A stretch of 58,300 nt of DNA from CALCHX01 sp035761165 (GCA_035761165.1 DASTRO010000141.1:1-58300), one strand, 5' to 3'; counted from the stretch's first letter, positions 16,879-24,283 are shown. Numbers and translations are program-made. The notes: generated from the sequence alone by a model not told the origin.

Positions 16879-18084
16879 CTACCGCTCCGCCGCCCCGACC
16901 GCCTCCACCGCGTCCTCGAACGACTCCTCGAACCCCGATGCGCGCACCCGCGCCGTCGCGTCGCAGCTCGGCTCCTCGAGCCGCTCGGCGGCGTCCAGCA
17001 TGGTGCCGAGGTCGAAGGGCAGCCCCTCGTGGCGCGCGAAGTACTCCTCGATCGCCGTGAGATAGCCCATCATCCCGCCGTACTCGGTCGGCGCGTAGAC
17101 CGTCCCGGCGCGGCGCAGCACCTCGGCGCCGCGGGGATCGGGCATCGTCAGGTTCTCCGAGCCACAGACGACCCGCACCCGCCCGTTGCGTGCGATCGCC
17201 TCGCAGGTCGCCAGGTCCAGCGTGCCGCCGTTGGCGTTGACGACGATCGCGTCCAGCGGCTCCGCCAGGAATTGCGGCTTCGCCTCGGCGGGCCGCACGT
17301 CGACGCCGAGCTCGCGACGCAGCGCCTCGCGCTTGGCCTCGCGCGCCTCCAGCGCGACGACCACGGCGCCGTCCTCCAGGACGCGCCGCAGCACCCACTC
17401 GCCGATGTTGCCGCAGCCGATGAGCCCGACGCGCGCCCCTGCCAGCGGCAGGCCCAGCGCTCGCAACATGCCCTTCAGGACGTAGTAGTTCCCCTCGCCG
17501 GTCGGCTTGGACGTGTCGGAGAAGACGCACCCGTGGAAGCGCTCGCCCAGGTAGTCGAGCGACGGGGTGCTGCCGTCGGACATGATGCCGTGCCCGAGGT
17601 CCTGGCCGGTGTTGAGCCGCACGCCCGAGTCCCCCTCGAAGCGCCCGAAGCATGCCAGCGCCCAGTCGAGCAGCGCGAAGTCGCGTGTCTGTCCCACGCG
17701 GGCATCCGGTGTGGGCAGCAGCACGCACTTGCCGCCCACGAGCTGCGCCACGTGATCGCGCCCCAGCGGCCCGCCGGCCCGGATGACGCGCGACCAGTGG
17801 ACCTTCTCCTCCATCCCCATCGCGAGCCCGATCGCCTCGGCGTCGTTGTCGTAGTCGGGCCGCTCGGCGCGGGCCGCCGGGGCGATGCGGAAGCCGCCGA
17901 GGGAGAGGCGACCCGAGCCCGGCGCACCGTGGGTGGCGATGCTGAGCACCCACCCCGTCTCGGGCTGCGTGTATCGGTAGACCCACACCTGCGGATTGCG
18001 CGTCTCGCGCAGCGCGGGCACGAGCCGCTGCGCCTCGGCGGGCTCGATCACGTCGAGGCGCGTCGTAAGGCCGACGTCCGGCAA
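16879..18084 (-). CDS. Glu/Leu/Phe/Val dehydrogenase family protein
   Basis: About 401 aa. The N-terminal catalytic domain retains LGGFRI, the lysines in GMEEK and GGKCVLL, and the Asp in TGQDLGHG, positions that bind substrate and catalyse deamination in this family. The C-terminal Rossmann domain has GLIGCGNIGEWVL. NAD-dependent deamination of an aromatic or branched-chain amino acid is likely; being directly downstream of phhA suggests Phe or Tyr. No ATG is available: TTG at 18084 with GGAG 8 nt upstream seems best, while an in-frame TTG at 18171 would add 29 residues. Co-transcription with phhA is inferred from same strand and short gap. Confidence 0.8.
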   Translation of the reverse strand: MPDVGLTTRLDVIEPAEAQRLVPALRETRNPQVWVYRYTQPETGWVLSIATHGAPGSGRLSLGGFRIAPAARAERPDYDNDAEAIGLAMGMEEKVHWSRVIRAGGPLGRDHVAQLVGGKCVLLPTPDARVGQTRDFALLDWALACFGRFEGDSGVRLNTGQDLGHGIMSDGSTPSLDYLGERFHGCVFSDTSKPTGEGNYYVLKGMLRALGLPLAGARVGLIGCGNIGEWVLRRVLEDGAVVVALEAREAKREALRRELGVDVRPAEAKPQFLAEPLDAIVVNANGGTLDLATCEAIARNGRVRVVCGSENLTMPDPRGAEVLRRAGTVYAPTEYGGMMGYLTAIEEYFARHEGLPFDLGTMLDAAERLEEPSCDATARVRASGFEESFEDAVEAVGAAER

Positions 18085-18184
18085 CTGGCTGGCTCCGTGG
18101 CGTTGGTGAGCGCGGCGAGCCTGCCCCGCCGCGGCGCAGGAATGAAGCACCGCGCCGCCGCGGTGCGTCAAGCCCGGCCGCGGC

Positions 18185-18970
18185 TCAGGCGCTCCGCCGC
18201 GCCGTGCCGCGGTCGAACCGCCGCGCCAGTTCGTCCGCGGCCGCGAAGAGCTGCTCGAAATCGTCGATGACGAACAGCACGTCCTGGAAGTGGTCGATCT
18301 CGAACGGCTGCGCGATCACCGCATCGAGACTGAACGGCCGGCGGTCGCACCGGTCGCCGAGGGCGTTGGCGGCGTCGCCGGCCGAGGAGATCAGGCCGCT
18401 GCCGTAGATCTTCACCGCACCGCCCTCACGCACGAGGCCGAACTCCACGGTGAACCAGAAGAGCCGGGCCAACTGCTGGACCTGATGCTCGTCGTGCGCG
18501 TGCGCGCCCACGGCCCCCACGCGCTGCAGGAAGTCGGCGAACACCGGATCCGCATGCAGCGGCACGTGCCCGAAGACGTCGTGGAAGATGTCCGGCTCCG
18601 GCAGGTAGTCGAGCTGCTCCCTGGGCCGCACGATCACCGTCGTCGGGAAGCGTCGCTCGGCGAGACAGGCGAAGAAGTCCGCGGCCGGCACGAAGCCCGT
18701 GACCGGCACGGCGTTCCAGCCGGTCCGCGGCGCGAGCCGGCGATTGACGTCGGCCAGGTCCGGGACCTGATGCTCGTTCAGGCCGATGAGGTCGATCCCG
18801 TCGAGGAAGCGCCGGCTGCCGGTGTCGCGCAGGGTGGTCATGCGCCGGCGGTAGAGCGTCGCCCACACCTCGTGGCTCTCCGGCGTGTACGCCGCCCAGT
18901 CCTGCCGCGTGAGGTACGACGAGCCGGCTGACACGGCGGAGGACGGGGCGTGGGCACAGGTGGACGACAT
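18185..18970 (-). CDS. phhA: Phenylalanine 4-hydroxylase
   Basis: This 261-aa pterin-dependent aromatic amino-acid hydroxylase converts Phe to Tyr. The iron ligands are His130 and His135 in FHDVFGHVPL and Glu176 in FTVEFGL. The length is typical of bacterial single-domain enzymes (about 260-300 aa) with no ACT regulatory domain. A strong GGGAGGT lies just before ATG 18970. The 5' leader carries a Tyr-rich leader peptide and an intrinsic terminator, so attenuation by charged tRNA-Tyr is predicted. This would be product control of an enzyme that lacks an allosteric domain. Confidence 0.96.
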   Translation of the reverse strand: MSSTCAHAPSSAVSAGSSYLTRQDWAAYTPESHEVWATLYRRRMTTLRDTGSRRFLDGIDLIGLNEHQVPDLADVNRRLAPRTGWNAVPVTGFVPAADFFACLAERRFPTTVIVRPREQLDYLPEPDIFHDVFGHVPLHADPVFADFLQRVGAVGAHAHDEHQVQQLARLFWFTVEFGLVREGGAVKIYGSGLISSAGDAANALGDRCDRRPFSLDAVIAQPFEIDHFQDVLFVIDDFEQLFAAADELARRFDRGTARRSA

Positions 18971-18996
18971 GAGACCTCCCGACGGTGGTGACGGAC

Positions 18997-19031
18997 AAAA
19001 AAAGAGCGGCCCGTGTTTCCACGGACCGCTC
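18997..19031 (-). terminator. Intrinsic terminator in the phhA leader (attenuator, arms 3:4)
   Basis: On the minus strand GAGCGGTCCGTG (19031-19020), GAAA loop, CACGGGCCGCTC (19015-19004) and seven T (19003-18997): a 12-bp stem with a U7 tail, the best intrinsic terminator in the window. It lies after the leader-peptide stop and 26 nt before the phhA ATG, with no complete gene between promoter and terminator except the leader ORF. That is attenuator geometry. Confidence 0.92.
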
Positions 19032-19054
19032 GGGGACGGATGCGCGTTCGCTCG

Positions 19055-19141
19055 CTAGGCTGCGGCGACGCCTCCGGCTCCGGCCCGTGGACGGGTCGCG
19101 AGCGGATAATAGCGATAGACGTAGGCGTGGCGGGCAGGCAT
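19055..19141 (-). CDS. Tyrosine-rich leader peptide of phhA
   Basis: A 28-codon ORF, ATG at 19141 and TAG at 19057-19055, with four Tyr codons in a six-residue window (YVYRYY, residues 7-12). Codons 18-21 contain CCACGGGCCG (19090-19081), which is nearly identical to terminator arm 4 and can pair over 10 bp with arm 3 (19028-19019), forming an antiterminator. Stalling at the Tyr codons would leave this segment free. It is preceded by a promoter whose predicted start site is within about 6 nt of the ATG, so the leader mRNA may be almost leaderless; no Shine-Dalgarno is seen. I infer the role from architecture, not homology. Confidence 0.8.
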   Translation of the reverse strand: MPARHAYVYRYYPLATRPRAGAGGVAAA

Positions 19142-19151
19142 CGTGCGGCGC

Positions 19152-19180
19152 AATCTGGGCCACCGCACGAGGCCGGTCAA
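19152..19180 (-). promoter_or_regulatory. Predicted promoter of the phhA leader transcript
   Basis: TTGACC (19180-19175), a 17-nt spacer and CAGATT (19157-19152) on the minus strand match sigma-70 -35/-10 spacing. The -10 ends 10 nt before the leader ATG. Confidence 0.65.
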
Positions 19181-19266
19181 GCCGTGCCAGGGCGACAGTG
19201 CCCGACAGCGATCGATCCACGCCCTCCGCGTCATCCGCGGCTGCCGGTCCGTCGTTCGTCGTGCCC

Positions 19267-19295
19267 TGCCGGATTCGGGGTCTGTTCGGTATATT
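19267..19295 (+). promoter_or_regulatory. Possible ruvB promoter
   Basis: TATATT at 19290-19295 is a good -10; the hexamer 17 nt upstream (TGCCGG) is a poor -35. It is 53 nt before the ruvB ATG and divergent to the phhA leader promoter. Confidence 0.35.
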
Positions 19296-19348
19296 GCGAC
19301 CATCGCCCGCATTGGCCCTTCCCGCCCGCCCGAGGTAGTCTGTAGCCC

Positions 19349-20404
19349 ATGTCCCTCCCCCGCGCCGAGATCACCACCCCCGAGGTGCTCACCGACGAGT
19401 CGCTCGTCGAGCTGTCGCTGCGGCCGCAGCGGCTGAGCGAGTTCATCGGCCAGCGCAAGGTGAAGGAGAGCCTGCGCATCTACATCGACGCGGCGCTGTC
19501 GCGCCGTGAGCCGCTCGACCACACGCTCTTCTTCGGCCCGCCGGGGCTCGGCAAGACGACGCTGGCCGAGCTGATCGCGCGCGAGCTGGGCGTCAACATC
19601 CACACCACCTCCGGACCGGCGCTGGAGAAGCCCGGGGACCTGGTGGGGACGCTGACGAACATGCGCGAGGGGGACCTGCTCTTCATCGACGAGATCCACC
19701 GCCTGCGGCCGACGATCGAGGAGTTCCTCTACCCGGCGATGGAGGACTACAAGATCGACATCCGCCTCTCGGAGGGGCCGAAGGCGCAGACGATCACGAT
19801 GCCGATCGAGCGCTTCACGCTGGTGGGCGCGACGACGCGGCTCGGCATGCTCACCGCGCCGATGCGCGCCCGCTTCGGCATCGTGGAGCAGCTCAACTTC
19901 TACCCGGTCGAGGACCTCGAGCAGGTGGTGCGGCGCACCGGCGAGGTGCTGCGGGTGGAGCTGGATGCCGCCGGCGCGCTGGAGATCGCCCGCCGCTCGC
20001 GCGGCACGCCGCGCGTCGCCAACCGGCTGCTGCGGCGCGTGCGCGACTACGCGCAGGTACGGGCGAACGGCGTCATCACGCGCGACGTGGCGCAGCAGGC
20101 CCTCGCCCTGCTCGACGTGGACGACTTCGGGCTGGACGACATGGACGCGCGCGTGCTGCGGGCGATCATCGAGAAGTTCGACGGCGGCCCGGTGGGGCTG
20201 AGCACGATCGGCGCCGCGGTGGGCGAGGACGCCGGCACGATCGAGGAGGTGTACGAGCCCTTCCTGGTCCAGAACGGGTTCCTGCAGCGCACGCCGCGCG
20301 GCCGCGTGGCGACGCCGCGCGCCTACCGGCATTTCGGCTACACGCCGCCGGACGAGCAGCGGGACGGGAACGGCGACGGAGACGGGCAGGCGACGCTGTT
20401 CTAG
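19349..20404 (+). CDS. ruvB: Holliday junction branch-migration helicase subunit RuvB
   Basis: This 351-aa AAA+ ATPase forms the hexameric motor that drives RuvA-bound Holliday junctions. Walker A is GPPGLGKT (63-70), Walker B includes FIDEIHR, sensor 1 is VGATTR, and the C-terminal winged helix has RTPRGRVATPRAYRHFG. Length is normal. After the winged helix an acidic Gly/Asp-rich tail ends in QATLF, which resembles the pentapeptide (QL[SD]LF) used by proteins that bind the DNA polymerase sliding clamp. ruvA and ruvC are not in the window. First gene of the plus-strand housekeeping run with queA and tgt. Confidence 0.97.
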   Translation: MSLPRAEITTPEVLTDESLVELSLRPQRLSEFIGQRKVKESLRIYIDAALSRREPLDHTLFFGPPGLGKTTLAELIARELGVNIHTTSGPALEKPGDLVGTLTNMREGDLLFIDEIHRLRPTIEEFLYPAMEDYKIDIRLSEGPKAQTITMPIERFTLVGATTRLGMLTAPMRARFGIVEQLNFYPVEDLEQVVRRTGEVLRVELDAAGALEIARRSRGTPRVANRLLRRVRDYAQVRANGVITRDVAQQALALLDVDDFGLDDMDARVLRAIIEKFDGGPVGLSTIGAAVGEDAGTIEEVYEPFLVQNGFLQRTPRGRVATPRAYRHFGYTPPDEQRDGNGDGDGQATLF

Positions 20405-20510
20405 AGCGACGAGCGACGAGCGGTGAGCGACGAGCGGAACACCATCGGTCCAGCCAATACTGGCCAGCCCGAGGCCCCCGCAGGTCACTCGTCGCTCACC
20501 GCTCATCGCT
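20405..20510. repeat. Inverted heptamer-repeat element between ruvB and queA
   Basis: Directly after the ruvB TAG: left arm (20405-20436) of GAGCGAC words, right arm (20488-20510) CTCGTCGCTCACCGCTCATC. The core (GGAACACCATCGG..., CCAATACTGGCC, CCCGAGG) is clearly homologous to the core at 3273-3316 and, reversed, to that at 25249-25299. Confidence 0.82.
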
Positions 20511-20523
20511 ATCTTCTCCCCCC

Positions 20524-21567
20524 ATGCCTCACGTCCCCGGCACCCGCACCGCCGACTACGACTTCCACCTCCCGCCGGCGCTGATCGCGCAGCAGCCCGC
20601 CGAGCGTCGCGACGAGAGCCGGCTGATGATCGTCGAGCGGGCGACGGGGCGGCTCACGCACGCCCGCTTCCGCGACCTCGCGGGGCTCGTCCCCGCCGGC
20701 GACGCGCTGGTCCTCAATACCACGCGCGTCTTCCGCGCCCGGCTGCTCGGCACCCGCGACTCGGGGGCGCCCGCCGAAGTCTTCCTCCTCAAGCCGCTCG
20801 GCGACGGCCGCTACGAGGCCATGGTGTCGCCCGGCGGCAAGCTGCGGCCAGGGCGAGTGGTGCACGTCGGGCCGGGGTTCGACGTCGAGATCGAGGCGAT
20901 CACCGAGCGGCGGACGCGCATCGTGCGGCTGCGCAGCGCGCTGGCCGCGGCCGAGGCGATCGCGCGCCACGGCCACGTGCCGCTGCCGCCGTACATCGCC
21001 CGCGCCGACGCCCCGGTGGACGAGGAGCGCTACCAGACGGTCTACGCGCGCGAGGCCGGGTCGGTGGCCGCCCCCACGGCGGGCCTCCACTTCACCCCGG
21101 AGCTGCTGCAGGCGCTGGCGGAGCGCGGCGTGCGCCGCGTCGAGCTGCTGCTGCACGTCGGCGCCGGCACGTTCAAGCCGGTGGAGGTGGAGGACCCGGC
21201 CGAGCACGTGATGCACGAGGAGTGGTACGACGTCAGCGCCGAGGCGGCCCACACGCTGACGGCGACGCGGGGGGCGGGGCGCGCCGTCTGGGCGGTGGGC
21301 ACGACGTCGCTCCGCACGCTGGAGAGCGTGGTGCGCGAGGACGGCAGCTACGCGGCGGGGAGCGGGGAGACGCGGATCTTCATCCGTCCGCCGCTTCCGG
21401 TGCGCGGCGCGGACCACCTGGTGACGAACTTCCACCTGCCGCGCTCCACGCTGCTCATGCTGGTGGCGGCGATGGCCGGTTACGAGCTGACGATGCGGGC
21501 CTACCAGGAGGCCGTGCGGCTCGGCTATCGTTTCTACTCCTATGGCGACGCGATGGTGGTGGTCTGA
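20524..21567 (+). CDS. queA: S-adenosylmethionine:tRNA ribosyltransferase-isomerase
   Basis: The product has 347 aa, standard length. QueA transfers and isomerises the ribosyl group of SAM onto preQ1 in tRNA, making epoxyqueuosine. Conserved stretches include DYDFHLPPALIAQQPAERRD, LVLNTTRVFRARLLG, AAPTAGLHFTPELL and DHLVTNFHLPRSTLLMLV. Tgt, which inserts preQ1 into the tRNA, is encoded 560 nt downstream, so the two successive enzymes are in one run. ATG 20524 follows TATCTT and a C-rich stretch, and no clear ribosome site is visible. Confidence 0.97.
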   Translation: MPHVPGTRTADYDFHLPPALIAQQPAERRDESRLMIVERATGRLTHARFRDLAGLVPAGDALVLNTTRVFRARLLGTRDSGAPAEVFLLKPLGDGRYEAMVSPGGKLRPGRVVHVGPGFDVEIEAITERRTRIVRLRSALAAAEAIARHGHVPLPPYIARADAPVDEERYQTVYAREAGSVAAPTAGLHFTPELLQALAERGVRRVELLLHVGAGTFKPVEVEDPAEHVMHEEWYDVSAEAAHTLTATRGAGRAVWAVGTTSLRTLESVVREDGSYAAGSGETRIFIRPPLPVRGADHLVTNFHLPRSTLLMLVAAMAGYELTMRAYQEAVRLGYRFYSYGDAMVVV

Positions 21568-21636
21568 GGCACGGCGGGCCGCGGTGCGCCGCGCCCGCGT
21601 GCAACGAAACGATGGCGCGTGGGCGTGCCGCGGGCA

Positions 21637-21667
21637 CGATCGTGTCGTTCGGGGGGGGCCCCCCGCG
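21637..21667. repeat. Dispersed G8C6 repeat, copy 3
   Basis: CGATCGTGTCGTTCG, seven more G, six C, GCG. It lies between the queA stop and the small lipoprotein gene, 16 nt before the predicted GTG start, and may affect its expression. See the copies at 6625 and 14854. Confidence 0.75.
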
Positions 21668-21682
21668 CCGCGATCCGTCCCG

Positions 21683-22102
21683 GTGCGCCCCTCGACGCTC
21701 CGCGCTCGGCGCTCGTCGCTCCTGCCCGCCCTCCTCCTCGCCGCCTGCACGACGACGACCACCGTCACCTACGTCCCCAGCCCCGAGCAGCCGCGGCTCG
21801 ACCTCGTCCGCGGGCAGGCCACGCTCGAGCGGTTCATCGGCCTGGAGTGCGACCGGCTGCGCGACGAGGGACACGCCGCCGGCGAGACGCAGGTGACCGT
21901 GGCGCTCGACGACGCGGGGCTCGCCACCGGGGCCGAGCTGGCCGCCACCAGCGGCGACGCGCGCATCGACGGCATCATCGGCGCGGTGGCGGCGCAGCTC
22001 CGGCTCCCACCGCGCCCCGCCGGCGTGCACGCCGCCCTGCTGCGCGCCACCTATCGCTGCGGCGACGACGGAAGCGTGCGCGCCACCCTGGCCCCCCTCT
22101 GA
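21683..22102 (+). CDS. Small lipoprotein with a TonB-C-like domain
   Basis: About 139 aa. The N-terminus has a lipoprotein signal, RRSSLLPALLLAAC, followed by a Thr run, so it should be lipidated at that Cys. The rest (VTVALDDAGLATGAELAATSG... and IIGAVAAQLRLPP) resembles the small beta-alpha-beta C-terminal domain of TonB-like proteins; this is a pattern judgement. GTG at 21683 is the only start that puts the signal at the N-terminus, though no good Shine-Dalgarno precedes it. It lies between queA and tgt, but its function is unknown. lgt, needed to lipidate it, is at 34.3 kb. Confidence 0.65.
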   Translation: MRPSTLRARRSSLLPALLLAACTTTTTVTYVPSPEQPRLDLVRGQATLERFIGLECDRLRDEGHAAGETQVTVALDDAGLATGAELAATSGDARIDGIIGAVAAQLRLPPRPAGVHAALLRATYRCGDDGSVRATLAPL

Positions 22103-22124
22103 CCCGCCCCCCGCCCGAGCCGAC

Positions 22125-23357
22125 GTGAGCTTCTCGTTCACCACGCACGCCACCGCCGGCGCCGCGCGCGCCGGCGTTTTCGTCACCCCGCATGGTGCCG
22201 TCGAGACACCGGCCTTCATGCCCGTCGGCACGCTGGCCACCGTCAAGTCGCTCGACCCGCTGGAGCTGCGCGCGATGGGGGTGCAGATGCTGCTCGCCAA
22301 CGCCTATCACCTCAGCCAGCGCCCCGGCGACGAGCTGGTGCGCGACCTCGGCGGGCTGCACCGCTTCATGGGCTGGGACGGCCCGATCCTCACCGATTCC
22401 GGCGGCTTCCAGGTCTTCTCGCTGGCCACCCTGCGCACCGTGCGCGAGGAGGGCGTGGAGTTCCGCAGCCACGTCGACGGCGCGCGCCTTCGCTTCACCC
22501 CCGAGTCGGTGATGCGCCTCGAGCGCAACCTCGGCGCCGACGTCATCATGCAGTTCGACCACGTCATCCCCGGCCAGTCCGACGCCACGATCGCCCGCGA
22601 CGCCAGCGAGCGGAGCCTGCGGTGGCTGGCGCGCTGCCTGGCGGAGTTCCAGAAGCCGAGCGAGCAGCGCTCAGCGCTCGGCGCTCGGCGCAACGACCCC
22701 GTGCCGGCCAGGAGTGGCCCGACCGAGGCCGTTGCGCCGAGCGCTGATCGCTCATCGCTGATCGCTCCCCAAGCCCTCTTCCCCATCGTCCAGGGCGGCA
22801 TCCACGCCGAGCTCCGGCGCGAGGCGGCGGCGGCCATCACGGCCATGTACGACTGGGCGGGCTTCGGCATCGGTGGGCTCTCGGTGGGCGAGCCCAAGCC
22901 GCAGATGTACGAGATGCTCGAGGTGGTGGACGCCGCCTTGCCGCGCGACCGGCCACGCTATCTCATGGGCGTCGGCTACCCCGAGGACCTGGTCGAGGGC
23001 GTGCGGCGCGGCGTCGACCTCTTCGACTGCGTCGCGCCGACGCGCATGGGACGCAACGGCACCGTCTTCACCAGCACCGGCCGGCTGAACGTGAAGCGCG
23101 CCGACCTGCGCGCCGACCCCGCGCCGCTCGACCCGGCCTGTGGCTGCCCCACCTGCGCACGCTTCTCCCGCGCCTACCTGCGCCACCTGTTCGTGAGCGA
23201 CGAGATGCTCGGGATGCGCCTTCTGTCGCTGCACAATGTACATTTCCTGGTCTCCCTCATGCGGGCCGCCCGGCAGGCCGTGCTGGAGGGGACCTTCGAC
23301 GGCTGGAGCCGGGAGTGGCTCCACCGCTACCACTCGCACTCAGACGCCGCCCGATGA
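22125..23357 (+). CDS. tgt: tRNA-guanine transglycosylase with an in-frame repeat insertion
   Basis: This 410-aa enzyme replaces G34 of tRNA(GUN) with preQ1. The active-site Asp91 is in TDSGGFQVFSL, the nucleophile Asp is in GVDLFDCVAPTR, and the zinc ligands are in CGCPTC and the following His. It is about 30-35 residues longer than usual. The extra segment, residues about 178-215, lies between the helix ending LARCLAEFQ and the strand ALFPIVQGG, and is encoded exactly by an inverted-repeat element (22656-22769). All family motifs lie outside it, so the enzyme is probably active with a surface loop. GTG start at 22125; its TGA overlaps the yajC ATG. Confidence 0.95.
   Translation: MSFSFTTHATAGAARAGVFVTPHGAVETPAFMPVGTLATVKSLDPLELRAMGVQMLLANAYHLSQRPGDELVRDLGGLHRFMGWDGPILTDSGGFQVFSLATLRTVREEGVEFRSHVDGARLRFTPESVMRLERNLGADVIMQFDHVIPGQSDATIARDASERSLRWLARCLAEFQKPSEQRSALGARRNDPVPARSGPTEAVAPSADRSSLIAPQALFPIVQGGIHAELRREAAAAITAMYDWAGFGIGGLSVGEPKPQMYEMLEVVDAALPRDRPRYLMGVGYPEDLVEGVRRGVDLFDCVAPTRMGRNGTVFTSTGRLNVKRADLRADPAPLDPACGCPTCARFSRAYLRHLFVSDEMLGMRLLSLHNVHFLVSLMRAARQAVLEGTFDGWSREWLHRYHSHSDAAR
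22656..22769. repeat. Inverted-repeat element inside tgt
   Basis: Left arm CGAGCGAGCAGCGCTCAGCG (and CTCGGCGCTCGGCGCAACG), right arm CGTTGCGCCGAGCGCTGATC with GCTCATCGCTGATCGCTC. The core GGCCAGGAGTGGCCCGACCGAGG resembles the GGCCAGTACTGGCC...CCCGAGG core of the intergenic copies. Length preserves the tgt reading frame. Confidence 0.82.
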
Positions 23358-23722
23358 GCCACCTGCCCGTTGCCGCGCTGCTCGCGCTCCAGGCCCCCCC
23401 GACCTCGGCGCCCGGTGGGGGGATGTCCCTGCTGCTCCTGCAGTTCGGCCTCATCTTCGCCATCTTCTACTTCCTCGTCATCCGGCCGCAGCAGCGGCAG
23501 CGGAAGCAGCACGAGCAGCGCCTGCGCGAGCTGAAGCGCGGCGACGAGATCGTGACGGCGGGCGGTGTCATCGGCGAGATCGTGCACATCGGCGCCGCGC
23601 CGGAGGGGAAGGGCCCGCTCGAGGACCGCGTGACGATCAAGTCGGGCGAGTCGCGCCTCGTCATCGAGCGTGCGCGCATCGCCAAGGTGCTCGGCGCCGA
23701 GACCCCGGCGGGCAAGGCGTGA
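23354..23722 (+). CDS. yajC: Preprotein translocase accessory subunit YajC
   Basis: The 122-aa product has one transmembrane helix (about 24-44, LLLLQFGLIFAIFYFLVIRP) followed by the YajC hallmark RPQQRQRKQHEQRLRELKRGDEIVTAGGVIGEI. It associates with the SecDF complex in the inner membrane. The ATG overlaps the tgt stop (ATGA). tgt-yajC adjacency is a common arrangement in bacteria, which supports both calls; secD/secF do not follow here. Confidence 0.95.
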   Translation: MSHLPVAALLALQAPPTSAPGGGMSLLLLQFGLIFAIFYFLVIRPQQRQRKQHEQRLRELKRGDEIVTAGGVIGEIVHIGAAPEGKGPLEDRVTIKSGESRLVIERARIAKVLGAETPAGKA

Positions 23723-24282
23723 GCATCCTCGAGATCCACGTCCTCGGCTCGCCCATCCTGCGCGAGGTCACCACGCCGGTGGCGCAGGTGACGGACGACC
23801 TGCGGCGGCTGATCGACGACATGTTCGAGACGATGTACGCCGCGAACGGCGTCGGCATCGCCGCCCCGCAGGTGGGGCGCAGCGAGCGCATCACGGTGAT
23901 CGACGTGGGCCAGGGACCGATCGCGCTCGTCAACCCGGAGATCGTGAGCAGCGGCGGGGGCACCCAGCGCGGCGAGGAGGGGTGCCTCTCGATCCCCGAG
24001 ATCTACGGCGACGTCGAGCGCGCCGCCGAGGTCACCGTGCGCGCGCTCAACGCGCAGGGGGAGCCGTTCGAGGTCACCGGCACCGAGCTGCTCGCCCGCT
24101 GCCTGCAGCACGAGATCGACCACCTGCACGGCAGGCTGTTCATCGACTACCTGAGCCTCCTCAAGCGCCGCTCGGCGATGAGCAAGTGGGAGAAGCTGAA
24201 GAAGGACTTCCCCGGCAACCGCCGCACGGTGAGCGCGCAGGAAGTGGCCGAGCACGCCACGAAGCCCGACGAGGAGCTCTGA
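23719..24282 (+). CDS. def: Peptide deformylase
   Basis: This 187-aa metalloenzyme removes the formyl group from nascent proteins. All three family motifs are present: GVGIAAPQVG (44-53), EEGCLS with metal ligand Cys89, and QHEIDHLHG with His131, Glu132 and His135. The start is GTG at 23719 overlapping the yajC stop as GTGA. fmt, which adds the formyl group to initiator tRNA, begins 2 nt after the def stop, the classical def-fmt pair. Confidence 0.96.
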   Translation: MSILEIHVLGSPILREVTTPVAQVTDDLRRLIDDMFETMYAANGVGIAAPQVGRSERITVIDVGQGPIALVNPEIVSSGGGTQRGEEGCLSIPEIYGDVERAAEVTVRALNAQGEPFEVTGTELLARCLQHEIDHLHGRLFIDYLSLLKRRSAMSKWEKLKKDFPGNRRTVSAQEVAEHATKPDEEL

Positions 24283-24283
24283 C

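Noticed and set aside
18997..19141. T-box riboswitch as the phhA leader regulator
   Set aside because: No AGGGUGGNACCGCG-type T-box sequence and the leader is too short; the Tyr-rich ORF and alternative pairing explain it better.
18172..19348. Large antisense open frame on the minus strand covering ruvB and ending at 19055
   Set aside because: Only its last 28 codons (the leader peptide, with its own ATG and promoter) look meaningful; the rest is the shadow of ruvB.
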